DNA of 64,000 bases, from NCBI GenBank assembly GCA_965211775.1, contig OZ242974.1, positions 4,712,001 through 4,776,000 of the forward strand, in the 5' to 3' direction. This DNA comes from Thiodiazotropha sp040506975. Its GTDB lineage: Bacteria; Pseudomonadota; Gammaproteobacteria; Chromatiales; Chromatiaceae. The position numbers and the translations under genes were made by a program. The notes below the pieces were generated by a model, which saw nothing but the letters and a program-made list of their open reading frames with translations, searched no databases and was not told where the DNA came from. The first letter of the stretch is position 1; every line of letters starts with the position of its first letter. Of the stretch, positions 8,523 to 17,376 are shown piece by piece.

Positions 8523-8996
8523 ATGCATGATATGAACCCTGACGACATTGTTGGCGAATACCATGAGCATACGCTCACTTTCCAGGATGGCAGCAGTCGC
8601 CATGTTTTGGTGACGGATATCGAGTCACCCTATCCGGATGGACGCCTCATCGTGTCCCGTACCGATCCCGCCGGTATCATCACCCAGGTCAACCACTCCT
8701 TTGTGGAGATGTCCGCTTACAGTGAAGATGAGCTGCTGGCTCAACCTCACCACATCCTGCGTCATCCGGACATGCCTCCGGCTGCCTTCAAGGATTTATG
8801 GGATACAGTGCAAAAAGGAAAAAAGTGGCATGGCTATGTGAAAAATCTGCGAAAAGATGGCGGCTTCTATTGGGTATTGGCGACGGTTATCCCCAATGTG
8901 CGTAACGGCAAGATTACCGGTTACACCTCTGTCCGCCGTAAACCTGCCCGGAGAAAGGTCGAGGAGTGCATCAAGACCTACCCAACCCTATTCTAA
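8523..8996 (+). CDS. Aer-like PAS domain sensor protein
   Basis: This 157-residue protein contains one PAS domain at about residues 45-145. It has the Aer/redox-type signature RTDPAGIITQVNHSFVEMS, HHILRHPDMP and WHGYVKNLRKDGGFYWV, the pattern of FAD-binding PAS domains that sense redox state. There is no transmembrane, kinase or methyl-accepting domain, so it must act through partners. The start at ATG 8523 has GGAG about 9 bases upstream; a TTG at 8508 would give a longer form. It lies between the roadblock gene and the PhnD-like gene, suggesting it supplies a redox input to the GTPase switch (inference). Confidence 0.85.
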   Translation: MHDMNPDDIVGEYHEHTLTFQDGSSRHVLVTDIESPYPDGRLIVSRTDPAGIITQVNHSFVEMSAYSEDELLAQPHHILRHPDMPPAAFKDLWDTVQKGKKWHGYVKNLRKDGGFYWVLATVIPNVRNGKITGYTSVRRKPARRKVEECIKTYPTLF

Positions 8997-9011
8997 GCTG
9001 GAGATTCCAAG

Positions 9012-9767
9012 ATGCCATTTCAACTCACTGTAAGCCCCGACTTTACACCCGACCATATCTCCGGCTGGTATATATTCAACACCTGGCTGCAGAAGGCCCT
9101 TGATGAAGGGGTCCATCTGGAGCTATACAATAATTTCAACGATCAGCGATCCGCAATCCAATCCGACCAGGTGGATCTGATCTATGCCAATCCCTACGAT
9201 GCGGCCATGCTGGTGCGTGAAAAAGGATTCCTGCCTGTAGCCAGGCCCGGCGGTGTGGCGGATGAAGCGATCATCGCTGTACGGGATGACAGCCCAACAC
9301 GGGTAGTGGAAGACCTAAGCAGCGGAATACGAATCGCCGCTACCGATGATCCCGATGTCAACCTCATGTGCGCCATCATGCTCGAACCGGCTGAACTCAA
9401 TGCCGAGAACACGCAACGCGACGAAAAGGAAAGCTACCCACTTGTTGCCAAAGCGGTGATCCAAGGTCAGGTTGACCTGGGTTTCTTTCTGGCAGAGGCG
9501 TTTAACTCGCTGTCCGGCGTCACCCGCAAGCAGTTGCGTCCACTCGTCACCAGTCAGATCCATATCATCCACCATGCCTTATTGATAGGTCCCAAGCTGG
9601 CGCACAAGCAACAGCGGCTGAGCGAGTTGCTGACGGGTATGTCTGAGGACCCTAAGGGGAGTGGAGTACTTCAATCTCTGGGTTTCGATAGCTGGGTAAA
9701 GGTCGAGGAGGAAGAGATGGAATTCATGATCGACTTAATGGATACGCTGACCTATCAACCCGCCTGA
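9012..9767 (+). CDS. PhnD-like periplasmic-binding fold protein without signal peptide
   Basis: This 251-residue protein matches the phosphate/phosphite/phosphonate ABC substrate-binding (PhnD, type II PBP) fold: QVDLIYANPYDAAMLVREKG, a central GVADEAIIAVRDDSP strand, then the QVDLGFFLAEAFNSL hinge and a C-terminal helical part. The N-terminus (MPFQLTVSPDFTPDHISGW) enters the first strand directly, with no signal peptide or lipobox, and no permease or ATPase gene is near. It is likely a cytoplasmic ligand sensor in the GTPase operon. SD GGAG lies upstream of ATG 9012, only 15 bases after the PAS stop. Confidence 0.8.
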   Translation: MPFQLTVSPDFTPDHISGWYIFNTWLQKALDEGVHLELYNNFNDQRSAIQSDQVDLIYANPYDAAMLVREKGFLPVARPGGVADEAIIAVRDDSPTRVVEDLSSGIRIAATDDPDVNLMCAIMLEPAELNAENTQRDEKESYPLVAKAVIQGQVDLGFFLAEAFNSLSGVTRKQLRPLVTSQIHIIHHALLIGPKLAHKQQRLSELLTGMSEDPKGSGVLQSLGFDSWVKVEEEEMEFMIDLMDTLTYQPA

Positions 9768-9837
9768 GCGATCATCCAAGGAAGTTGTGATCAAGTATCG
9801 GTGAATCGGATATGAGCCTGAACTGTCGCGACAAGAG

Positions 9838-9878
9838 GTAAATCATCGGTAATGGCCGGACCTATTACCATGATTTAC
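9838..9878. terminator. hairpin between convergent genes
   Basis: GTAAATCAT pairs with ATGATTTAC and GGTAAT with ATTACC around a GC-rich loop. The stem lies between the convergent PhnD-like gene and ptsP and could stop transcription from both sides. No long T-tract follows on either strand. Confidence 0.5.
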
Positions 9879-9887
9879 AACACCCCA

Positions 9888-12152
9888 TTACCTGCCCGCA
9901 CGCATCAGGCCACCCAACCCCATCTCCTCCAGGGCATTGCCAAGCAGCAGCTTGACTTCGGATACCTTTTCGCATCGCAAAGCCGCCTGCAGCAACTCCC
10001 TGGCCCTGGAGCGGGAGACTGATCGCAATACCCACTTCACACGCAACAGACTGCCCCCATTCATACTCAGACTGTCCACACCCATGCCGACCAACAGCAC
10101 AGCGGCGGCGGGATTGCCCGCCATCTCGCCACAGACGCTGACTTCGCGCTGATACGCTTTGGCCCCGGAGACGATCTGGATAAGCGCCCGCAGCACCGAT
10201 GGATGTAGATCATCGTAGATATCCGCAACGTGGGCATTGTTCCGATCCACCGCAAGCAGGTACTGGGTCAGGTCATTGGTGCCGACGGAGACGAAATCGA
10301 TCCGGCGCGCCAGGGCATCGACCTGATAGACGGCGGCCGGTACTTCGATCATCACACCGATCTTCGGCATGGTTACGGCATAATCCTCTTCTATCAATTC
10401 ATCGTGGGCACGCTGAATCAGAAGCAGTGCGTCATCCACCTCCTGCACATGGCTGATCATCGGCAGAAGAATACGCACGTTATCCAGACCGATAGCGGCG
10501 CGCAGGATAGCACGCACCTGGGTAAGGAATATTTCGGGATGATCCAGAGAGATGCGTATTCCCCGCCAACCCAAAAATGGGTTCGACTCCTCCACCGGAA
10601 AGTAGGGAAGCGGTTTATCGCCACCGATATCGAGGGTGCGAATGGTTACCGGACGGGGATGAAAAGCACTTATTACCCTCTGATAATTCGCCACCTGCAC
10701 AGATTCGCCGGGAAAGCTGTCACGCACCATAAATGGCAGTTCTGTGCGATACAGGCCGACGCCTTCCGACTCGTTACTGCCTTGGGAACCCAGCTCGGAG
10801 ATCAGTCCGGTATTCATATACAGCGGTATCTTGGCGCCGTCTGTCGTCTCGCAGGGCAGGTCCTTCTCCGCTTCGAGCTCTTGCAAGAGAGCCTGATCCT
10901 CGCTGGCAAGCCGCTGATACTCCTGGATCACCGACGACGCAGGGGAGACATAGAGACGACCAAGATAACCCTCGAGAATCACGAACCGGCCGTCGACCCG
11001 ATTCACAGGCAGATCGCTAAGCCCCATCACAGCCGGTACGTTCATCGCCCGCGCCAATATCGCCACGTGGGAAAAACTGGCCCCCTGGGCCGAGACAACC
11101 CCCACCAGACGCCCCTGCGGCACCTCAGCCATCTGCATCGCACTGACCTCATCGCCAACCAGTACCGTATTTTCCGGATAGTCGGTCGGACCCGCGACCT
11201 TCTGCTGCAGATGCATCAGAATACGCCTGCCCAGATCCCGGACATCGGAAGCACGCTCTCGCAGGTAGACATCCTCCATGGCATCAAAGACCTTGGCATG
11301 TTCCTCTATGGTTTCACGCAACGCCCCCGACGCCCAGTTACCCTCATGGATTCTTTTAACCGTATTACCGATCAGCGAATCACTTCCCAGCATCATCAAC
11401 CAGGCGTCGAACAGAGCACGGTCCTCAGCCGGCAACGTCTCCTCGAAACGATCCTCTATTGCCATCAGGTCCTGAACCACGGCGGCAACCGCTGTACGGA
11501 ACTCCTCCTCATCACGATCCGGATCCTTGGACGATCTGTCCGGCACCGCATCCAGGTCAGCCGGAGGATAGACGACAACGGCAGTACCCAGCGCCACACC
11601 CGGTGATCCCGGCCTACCCTGAAGAAACCGGTTGGGCGGTGCAAGGTCATCACTCTGGGTCACCAGATTGCCACTGGCCTGGGCGTGAGTGATGGCGCCG
11701 GCTAGTTGCGCCGCGAGGGTAAAAAGAAAGGTGACCTCCTGATCCTCGAAACTACGCTGAATATGCTGACGCACCACCAGTACGCCCAGCACTTTGCGAT
11801 TCTGGATGATCGGCACGCCAAGAAAGCCCTTGTACTGGGTCTCACCCGTATCATGGGTAAACAGATAACGGCTGTGACTGGGTGCATCCGCCAGGTTGAC
11901 CGGTTCCGCCCGCTCACAGACCAGGCCTATGAGCCCACGGTGGTAAGGCAGTCTCACCTTGCCGGCAGCATCCCGATGCAAGCCCTTGGTCGCCATCAGT
12001 ACATGTTCACGCCGCTCGAAATCGGTTAGATAGACCGAACAGACATCCGTGTTGATCGCCCCCTTCACCTGCGTCACGATGATATCAAGGGCCTGTTCCA
12101 GATCGGGCGCTGCATTGACCTCTTTCACGATACGATGGAGGGTATCAAGCAT
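9888..12152 (-). CDS. ptsP: phosphoenolpyruvate-protein phosphotransferase PtsP (enzyme I Ntr)
   Basis: This 754-residue protein has an N-terminal GAF domain (about 1-165), then the PEP-utilising enzyme N-terminal, swivelling and TIM-barrel domains. The phospho-His sits in GASFSHVAILARAMNVPAVM. The barrel has TLDIGGDKPLPYFPVEE, NPFLGWRGIRI, GVMIEVPAA, FVSVGTNDLTQY and VCGEMAGNP, all standard enzyme I motifs. It starts the nitrogen-related phosphorelay PtsP-NPr-PtsN. It follows rppH on the same strand with a 147-bp gap, the classic gammaproteobacterial arrangement. Confidence 0.96.
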   Translation of the reverse strand: MLDTLHRIVKEVNAAPDLEQALDIIVTQVKGAINTDVCSVYLTDFERREHVLMATKGLHRDAAGKVRLPYHRGLIGLVCERAEPVNLADAPSHSRYLFTHDTGETQYKGFLGVPIIQNRKVLGVLVVRQHIQRSFEDQEVTFLFTLAAQLAGAITHAQASGNLVTQSDDLAPPNRFLQGRPGSPGVALGTAVVVYPPADLDAVPDRSSKDPDRDEEEFRTAVAAVVQDLMAIEDRFEETLPAEDRALFDAWLMMLGSDSLIGNTVKRIHEGNWASGALRETIEEHAKVFDAMEDVYLRERASDVRDLGRRILMHLQQKVAGPTDYPENTVLVGDEVSAMQMAEVPQGRLVGVVSAQGASFSHVAILARAMNVPAVMGLSDLPVNRVDGRFVILEGYLGRLYVSPASSVIQEYQRLASEDQALLQELEAEKDLPCETTDGAKIPLYMNTGLISELGSQGSNESEGVGLYRTELPFMVRDSFPGESVQVANYQRVISAFHPRPVTIRTLDIGGDKPLPYFPVEESNPFLGWRGIRISLDHPEIFLTQVRAILRAAIGLDNVRILLPMISHVQEVDDALLLIQRAHDELIEEDYAVTMPKIGVMIEVPAAVYQVDALARRIDFVSVGTNDLTQYLLAVDRNNAHVADIYDDLHPSVLRALIQIVSGAKAYQREVSVCGEMAGNPAAAVLLVGMGVDSLSMNGGSLLRVKWVLRSVSRSRARELLQAALRCEKVSEVKLLLGNALEEMGLGGLMRAGR

Positions 12153-12299
12153 GCCGGCGCTCCTTGCGCGAATGGCGGGTTATTGATGAGCATGGCCGTT
12201 TCGACCCATCCCGATCCTTTTTAAAGGTAGTCATGGGTATACGGGAAATCTTGGAACCTCGACTAGCATACTGATGGCCGGCTGTCGAAAAAAGGTGAT

Positions 12300-12836
12300 T
12301 CAACGCCGCTGCTGTCTCAAATAGTTTGTATGAATTCGGTTTGGCGTCCCTTCCGGATAGAGCAGGGGCGCCAGCTCCTCAAGTGCCTTGGTATAGACAT
12401 TACGCTTGAAGTAGATCACCTCGCGGACCGGCTGCCAGTAGTTGACCCAACGCCACTCCTCGAATTCCGGAGTTTCGCAGTTATCGAGACAGAAAGCGTC
12501 CTCACCGCATTGTGCCCGCAACAGAAACCAGATCTGTTTCTGCCCGATGCACAAAGGCTCACGGTTGCGGCGGATATAGCGTTCGGGAAGGCGATAGCGC
12601 AGCCAATCTCGGGTTGTGCCCATGATCTCTACCTGCTCTGCCCCCAGCCCCACTTCCTCACGCAACTCGCGAAACATAGCCTCTTCGGGGGTTTCCTCCG
12701 ACTTTATGCCGCCCTGAGGGAACTGCCAGGCATCCTGCCCGACCCGACGCCCCCAAAACAGTTGGCGATTGTCATTGCACAGGATGATACCTACATTGGG
12801 TCGATAACCGTCAGCGTCAATCAAGGTAGCAGCCAA
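12300..12836 (-). CDS. rppH: RNA pyrophosphohydrolase RppH
   Basis: This 178-residue Nudix hydrolase has the box spanning GGIKSEETPEE and FRELREEVGL, the N-terminal DADGYRPNVGIILCN typical of RppH, and the QFPQGG substrate loop. It removes pyrophosphate from 5'-triphosphorylated mRNA and so triggers RNase E decay. The annotated start is TTG 12836; TTG 12824 would give the more usual M-I-D-A-D-G beginning. There is no good ribosome site for either. An IS1595 copy (12910) now sits 74 bases upstream in the space shared with the divergent HAD gene and may alter expression. Confidence 0.93.
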   Translation of the reverse strand: MAATLIDADGYRPNVGIILCNDNRQLFWGRRVGQDAWQFPQGGIKSEETPEEAMFRELREEVGLGAEQVEIMGTTRDWLRYRLPERYIRRNREPLCIGQKQIWFLLRAQCGEDAFCLDNCETPEFEEWRWVNYWQPVREVIYFKRNVYTKALEELAPLLYPEGTPNRIHTNYLRQQRR

Positions 12837-12909
12837 TTCATTTTGGAATCTCTACAGTAGATTCTTCCATATTCACCCTTGAGCGGCAAGGCGGTAAAAC
12901 ATAAGCCTT

Positions 12910-13938
12910 CCTGATTACCCCTGAGGCTCAGCTATTGAGCCTGTGGTGCAAGCATAATGGAACCTACTGAATAAAAGAGGATTTCATCATGCCGAGAAAT
13001 ACCATTCAATTTCAAAAAGGCCTTGGTTTGCACGATTTTCTGGAACAATATGGGACCGAGGATCAGTGTCGACAGGCATTGTATGATTTGCGCTGGCCGA
13101 CGGGCTATGTCTGCCCTGAGTGCGGCAACACAACAGGCTGTGAACTCAAAAAGCGTCAGATATATCAATGTCACAAGTGCCATCATCAGACTTCCCTGAC
13201 CGCCGGCAGCATCTTCCATGGCACCAAGCTGCCGCTGAGAACGTGGTTTCTTGCGATCTATCTGTTGACCCAACGCAAGAAAAGTATCTCGGCGCTGCAA
13301 CTTTCCCGCGAAATCGGGGTGAACTACAATACGGCCTGGCGACTCAAGCATAAGTTGATGCAGGTGATGATGGAACGTGAGCGTGGAAAAAAACTGGCCG
13401 GTCGCATCGAATTGGATGATGCTTATCTCGGAGGCGAGCAAGCCGGTAAGCGTGGTCGTGGGTCGCGCAACAAAATCCCTTTCGTAGCTGCTGTTGAGAC
13501 GACGCGGGACGGCAGGCCTATGAAAATTCAACTGCGTCGTGTAAGGGGCTTCCGCAAACGTGAAATCGCCCGCTACGCCCGCTCCTGCTTGATGCCTGGC
13601 AGCGAAGTCTTTACCGATGGGCTTTGGTGCTTTAGTGGCGTGACAACCGCTGATTGCCATCATAACCCCATGGTGACGGGTGGTGGGCGCCAAAGTGTCC
13701 AGTATTCGTGCTTCAAATGGGTAAACACGATGTTGGGTAATGTCAAAAACAGTCTGTTGGGTACTTTTCATGCGATTCGAGATAAACATGTGTCGCGTTA
13801 TCTTGCTGAGTTCGAATATCGGTTTAACCGCCGTTTCGATTTACCCGCCATGATTGAACGATTGCTTTTTGCCGCTCTTCGCACTCCACCTATGCCATAT
13901 CGCCTCTTGAGAATGGCTGAGGTTTAGGGGTAATCAGG
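12910..13938 (+). mobile_element. IS1595-type element, copy b
   Basis: This intact 1029-bp copy is flanked by the 8-bp duplication TAAGCCTT at 12902-12909 and 13939-13946. The inverted repeats are CCTGATTACCCCTGAGG and, from the right, CCTGATTACCCCTAAACC. It lies in the divergent region between rppH and the HAD phosphatase. Confidence 0.95.
12989..13927 (+). CDS. IS1595-type transposase, copy b
   Basis: This 312-residue protein has all four zinc-ribbon cysteines (CPECGNTTGC and CHKC) and an ISXO2-like catalytic domain. AAAGAGG lies upstream of the ATG. The stop TAG overlaps the right inverted repeat. This copy is the best candidate for an active transposase of this family. Confidence 0.93.
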   Translation: MPRNTIQFQKGLGLHDFLEQYGTEDQCRQALYDLRWPTGYVCPECGNTTGCELKKRQIYQCHKCHHQTSLTAGSIFHGTKLPLRTWFLAIYLLTQRKKSISALQLSREIGVNYNTAWRLKHKLMQVMMERERGKKLAGRIELDDAYLGGEQAGKRGRGSRNKIPFVAAVETTRDGRPMKIQLRRVRGFRKREIARYARSCLMPGSEVFTDGLWCFSGVTTADCHHNPMVTGGGRQSVQYSCFKWVNTMLGNVKNSLLGTFHAIRDKHVSRYLAEFEYRFNRRFDLPAMIERLLFAALRTPPMPYRLLRMAEV

Positions 13939-14065
13939 TAAGCCTTTGCGAATTATGGATATTCCGTTACTGTTCACGACTTAAACACTTATCAGTCGTA
14001 AGTTGGGAAAATGAAATGGGCATCAGGGCCGGTTATCGCTCATCCGGTCGGCCCTGATACACCGG

Positions 14066-14166
14066 AAGGGCTGGAGCTGTTTGACAGCCCGGAGGTGTTA
14101 TCATTCACTCAAACAGATCGACTAAACTTCGCTCATACCGCCTTGGCGGACAAAACAGTTGTCCCC
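14066..14166. repeat. strongly decayed internal part of the MITE-like repeat
   Basis: GTTATCATTCACTCA, TTCGCTCAT and GCCTTGGCGGACAAAA line up in order with the core of the complete copy at 31.5 kb. The outer arms GGAGCTGTTTGACAG and AACAGTTGTCCCC still resemble its hairpin arms. It lies just upstream of the HAD gene. Confidence 0.6.
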
Positions 14167-14209
14167 GCGAGGCGGAGTGGTTGAGTTTATAGCAGGACCT
14201 AATACGCGT

Positions 14210-14866
14210 ATGACGTTGGCAATTTTTGACCTGGATAATACCCTCCTGGCAGGGGACTCGGATTACCTTTGGGGTGAGTTCCTGGTGGAAAGGGGGATTG
14301 TGGACGGCAAGGCTTATAAGCTGGAGAATGATCGTTTCTACCAAGACTACAGGGCTGGTCGCCTGGATATCTTCGCGTTTCAGCGCTTCTCTCTGAGACC
14401 GCTGCGTGACAATACGATGGAAAATCTGCTCGATTGGCGCAGAGAGTTCCTCGAATCAAAAATCCTGCCCATCATCAGTCCTCAATCCCGTCAATTGGTG
14501 GAAAAACACCGTAACGCAGGGGATACGCTGCTGATCATTACCGCCACGAATGCATTTGTTACATCCCCAATCGCCCAACAGTTCGGCATCGACCACCTGA
14601 TTGCCACAGAGCCGGAGAGATTGGACGGCCACTATACCGGAGAGGTAGAGGGAGAACCCAGCTTCAAGCAAGGCAAGGTGAACCGCCTCCGCGATTGGCT
14701 GCATAACCATCAAGAGGATCTGCGGGGAAGCTGGTTCTACAGCGATTCACACAACGATCTTCCCCTTCTGGAGGCCGTTGAGCACCCGGTTGCCGTGGAC
14801 CCTGACGAAATCCTCTCAGGGATCGCCAGGGAGCGTAACTGGCGGATTCTGCAATTACATGGTTGA
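14210..14866 (+). CDS. HAD-IB family phosphatase (SerB-like)
   Basis: This 218-residue protein has motif I FDLDNTLL near the N-terminus, a helical cap, motif II IITATN and motif III/IV with SFKQGKVNRL and FYSDSHNDLPLLE. The set defines HAD subfamily IB, which includes phosphoserine phosphatase-like enzymes; the substrate is unknown. I start it at ATG 14210, where the homologous N-terminus begins; upstream residues in the open frame come from the repeat region. Divergent position beside rppH-ptsP is conserved in gammaproteobacteria such as Pseudomonas. Confidence 0.85.
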   Translation: MTLAIFDLDNTLLAGDSDYLWGEFLVERGIVDGKAYKLENDRFYQDYRAGRLDIFAFQRFSLRPLRDNTMENLLDWRREFLESKILPIISPQSRQLVEKHRNAGDTLLIITATNAFVTSPIAQQFGIDHLIATEPERLDGHYTGEVEGEPSFKQGKVNRLRDWLHNHQEDLRGSWFYSDSHNDLPLLEAVEHPVAVDPDEILSGIARERNWRILQLHG

Positions 14867-14872
14867 CCCGCG

Positions 14873-14885
14873 TAAACAGGCCCTA
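14873..14885. repeat. single MITE-like end
   Basis: TAAACAGGCCCTA matches the outer end of the MITE-like repeat with TA at its border. No second end is seen within the next kilobase. It lies 7 bases after the HAD stop codon. Confidence 0.45.
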
Positions 14886-14904
14886 GCCGGCCAGGAGATC
14901 CATT

Positions 14905-15126
14905 ATGGGTAACACCGCTTTTTTTGCCGTGTTGATCGTACTCATTCTCGGCATTTTGTATGTCATGAAAAGCAGCGACAATCCCCCTGAAACCAATATC
15001 CACCAGACACCGAAAGAGTATATAGAGATGGTGGAAAAGAGAAAGGCGGAACGACTTTCGACTGAGAACCGTGAGAAACAGGGACAACAGGGCCAGCCAG
15101 AGCAGGCGACAGGTACTCAACGTTGA
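14905..15126 (+). CDS. small membrane-anchored protein, unknown
   Basis: This 73-residue protein has an N-terminal transmembrane helix (residues about 4-20, AFFAVLIVLILGILYVM) and a polar, charged tail (IEMVEKRKAERLSTEN, then a Q/G-rich end). AGGAG lies 7 bases before the ATG, supporting expression. It is probably anchored in the inner membrane with the tail outside or in the cytoplasm; no family is recognised. It follows the HAD phosphatase and converges on the truncated kinase locus. Confidence 0.65.
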   Translation: MGNTAFFAVLIVLILGILYVMKSSDNPPETNIHQTPKEYIEMVEKRKAERLSTENREKQGQQGQPEQATGTQR

Positions 15127-15691
15127 CACAAGGGACGTTCGTCCGGATTTTCCACGGCGGCGGCTATGGCATCCACGAACTCACCCAACTCCTGCGGTGA
15201 AACGGCCCCCAACAGGCGCTGCATCAGCTTGGGATCGATGACGGCCTGAACGATACGTCCATCCGCCAGGGTAACATTCACCCCGGCGGGATGTTCGCCG
15301 GCTTCAGGTCACGATGGACGATACCTGCCTTATGGGCCTGGCCCATGCCTTCCAGCAGGCCCTGAAAGATCCGCAGGGCGTCACCAACCTCCAAAGGTTC
15401 ACCATTGATCAGGTCTTTCAGGAGTTCGCCCTGTGCATACTCAAACACCAGGTAGGGTATCTTCCGGTGTTCACCGGCCTCGTAGATGGAGACGATATTG
15501 GCATGCTGGAGCTTGCTCGCCGCCCGGGCTTCATCCAGAAACGATGATTCCTGCAGCGACTTGTTGAGCAGTTTAATCGCAACCTTGCGTTGCAGCTGGC
15601 TGTCGTGACAGAGATAGACCGTACCCTGATTGCCAACGCCCAGTTGTTCTCCAACCTGAAACCGCCCGATCTTTTTAGGCTTCATCATCAC
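15117..15691 (-). pseudogene. truncated Ser/Thr protein kinase fused to an unrelated tail
   Basis: The first 137 residues (from 15691) form the N-lobe and start of the C-lobe of a Hanks-type kinase: glycine loop LGVGNQGTVYLC, VAIKLL lysine, and HRDLKPANI catalytic loop. The frame then ends in PPG-stop at 15278, before the DFG motif. In another frame, 15117-15290 encodes GVNVTLADGRIVQAVIDPKL and a tail ending ENPDERPLCQR, which reads like a real C-terminus of a different protein. An internal deletion joining two genes is the simplest explanation. No active kinase can be made. Confidence 0.75.
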
Positions 15692-15790
15692 TCCCGGAAT
15701 ATCCCCATCTCTCTTATCGGCAATTGACTGAAATCCTTATGCGGATGATGGGACGAGTGTCAGCGCTTGTTGACACTGAATTGCCGTACC

Positions 15791-15808
15791 AGGGCCTGTT
15801 GACACTAA
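15791..15808. repeat. MITE-like end, left of IS1380 copy 3
   Basis: AGGGCCTGTTGACACTAA matches the repeat's outer end with one change. The continuation TCCAATCGGCCCTG appears at 17381 on the far side of the IS. So IS1380 copy 3 inserted at the CTAA inside this repeat end. Confidence 0.75.
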
Positions 15809-17376
15809 CCCCAATATTTCACGCATTAAAAAGGCAAAATCCTGATACTTCGATATAATTCAGTTGCTTACACTGTAATCGAAAGGATTTTGCCTGTGAC
15901 AAACTGTACCCAGACTGCCTTTGATTTTCCAGCCCTAAAACGCCGTAAGGTTCAAGCCGAGTTTTCCGGTGGCGATATCACCTCGGACGGCGGCGTGTTG
16001 CTGCTGCGTGAGATCGACAGGCGTCTGGGATTGCTCGAGGCGGTTGATGCGGTCATCCCCGACCCGCGAGATCCCCGCTATATTGAACACAGCCAGTTGA
16101 GCCTGTTGCGCCAGCGAGTCTATGGGCTCTGCCTGGGTTATGAAGATCTGAACGACCATCAGACACTACGCACCGACCCGGCCCTACAGAGCTCGATCGA
16201 ACGCGAGGAGGCACTGGGCAGCCAGTCGACACTTTGTCGGCTGGAGAACCGGGTCGATCGCCGGGTTGCCGTTGATGTCCACAACCTACTGCTCGAGCAG
16301 TTCATTGCCTCATATGATGCACCACCCGATGAGCTGATCCTGGATTTCGACGCCACGGATGATCCGGTGCATGGCCGCCAGGAAGGCCGCTTCTTTCACG
16401 GCTACTACGATCACTACTGCTTCCTGCCCCTGTATGTCTTTTGTGGCGATCAACTGCTGGTGAGTTATCTGCGGCCCAGCCGGATCGATGCGCCCAAGCA
16501 TGCCTGGGCGATTCTGGCGCTGTTGGTCAAACGCCTGCGCCGGGCTTGGCCTGAAGTGCGTATCATCTTTCGGGGCGATAGCGGCTTTTGCCGTCACCAC
16601 ATGCTCAGCTGGTGCGAGCGCAACGCTGTGGGCTATATCGTGGGCATCGCCAAGAATGACGCCTTGCTGCGGTGTATCCGTGAGCCCATGCAGTGGGTTG
16701 AGGAACTGGCGAAGCGAACCGGCATGAAGATGCGGGAATTCTTTCAGTTTCACTATGCCGCCAGCACCTGGAAGACGCGTCGCAAGGTGATCGCCAAACT
16801 GGAGGTCACCGACAAGGGGCCAAATCCACGCTTCATCGTCACCAACCTGGCCGGCGACAAACAGCGCCTTTACGATGACCTCTACTGCGCCCGTGGTGAC
16901 ATGGAGAACCGAATCAAGGAGCAGCAACTGGGGCTGTTCGCCGATCGCACCAGCGCGCATTACTGGTGGGCCAATCAGTTTCGTCTACTGCTGTCCAGTC
17001 TGGCCTATGTGCTGATGGAGGCCATCCGGCGCCTCGCGCTGAAGGGCACGGAACTGGCGCGTGCACAGATGACCACGATCCGGCTCAAACTGTTCAAGAT
17101 CGGGGCGGTCATCATTCGCAACACGCGACGGATCCGCTTCCTGCTCTCCAGCACCTATCCCTATCAGGCGCTGTTTTTCCAGGTGGCGGCACGACTCAAG
17201 CCGGGATAGCCCGGCAGAGTGCTGCCCCGGCACGTTGATCAACAATGGGGGTAAGGGGGAGTCTGCCCGGAGGGTGGAAAATCAGGGCTTGATAGAGGTT
17301 TGGTTCCCAGTGAGGGCAAACCATCCAAGCTTGGCCATATCACCGGCTAAATTTAAAAACGGATGAAACATGCGGG
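15809..17376 (+). mobile_element. IS1380-family element, copy 3
   Basis: This 1568-bp copy is flanked by CTAA at 15805-15808 and 17377-17380. The target CTAA is part of the end of the MITE-like repeat next to the hydrogenase protease gene. Confidence 0.95.
15896..17209 (+). CDS. IS1380-family transposase (copy 3)
   Basis: This 437-residue protein differs from the other copies by one residue near position 100 (EREEALGSQ instead of EREEVLGSQ). The frame and acidic motifs are intact. Confidence 0.93.
   Translation: MTNCTQTAFDFPALKRRKVQAEFSGGDITSDGGVLLLREIDRRLGLLEAVDAVIPDPRDPRYIEHSQLSLLRQRVYGLCLGYEDLNDHQTLRTDPALQSSIEREEALGSQSTLCRLENRVDRRVAVDVHNLLLEQFIASYDAPPDELILDFDATDDPVHGRQEGRFFHGYYDHYCFLPLYVFCGDQLLVSYLRPSRIDAPKHAWAILALLVKRLRRAWPEVRIIFRGDSGFCRHHMLSWCERNAVGYIVGIAKNDALLRCIREPMQWVEELAKRTGMKMREFFQFHYAASTWKTRRKVIAKLEVTDKGPNPRFIVTNLAGDKQRLYDDLYCARGDMENRIKEQQLGLFADRTSAHYWWANQFRLLLSSLAYVLMEAIRRLALKGTELARAQMTTIRLKLFKIGAVIIRNTRRIRFLLSSTYPYQALFFQVAARLKPG

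Noticed and set aside
10230..11606. 458-residue forward ORF opposite ptsP
   Set aside because: It lies entirely within ptsP on the other strand and has a composition typical of antisense frames (rich in H, R and Q).
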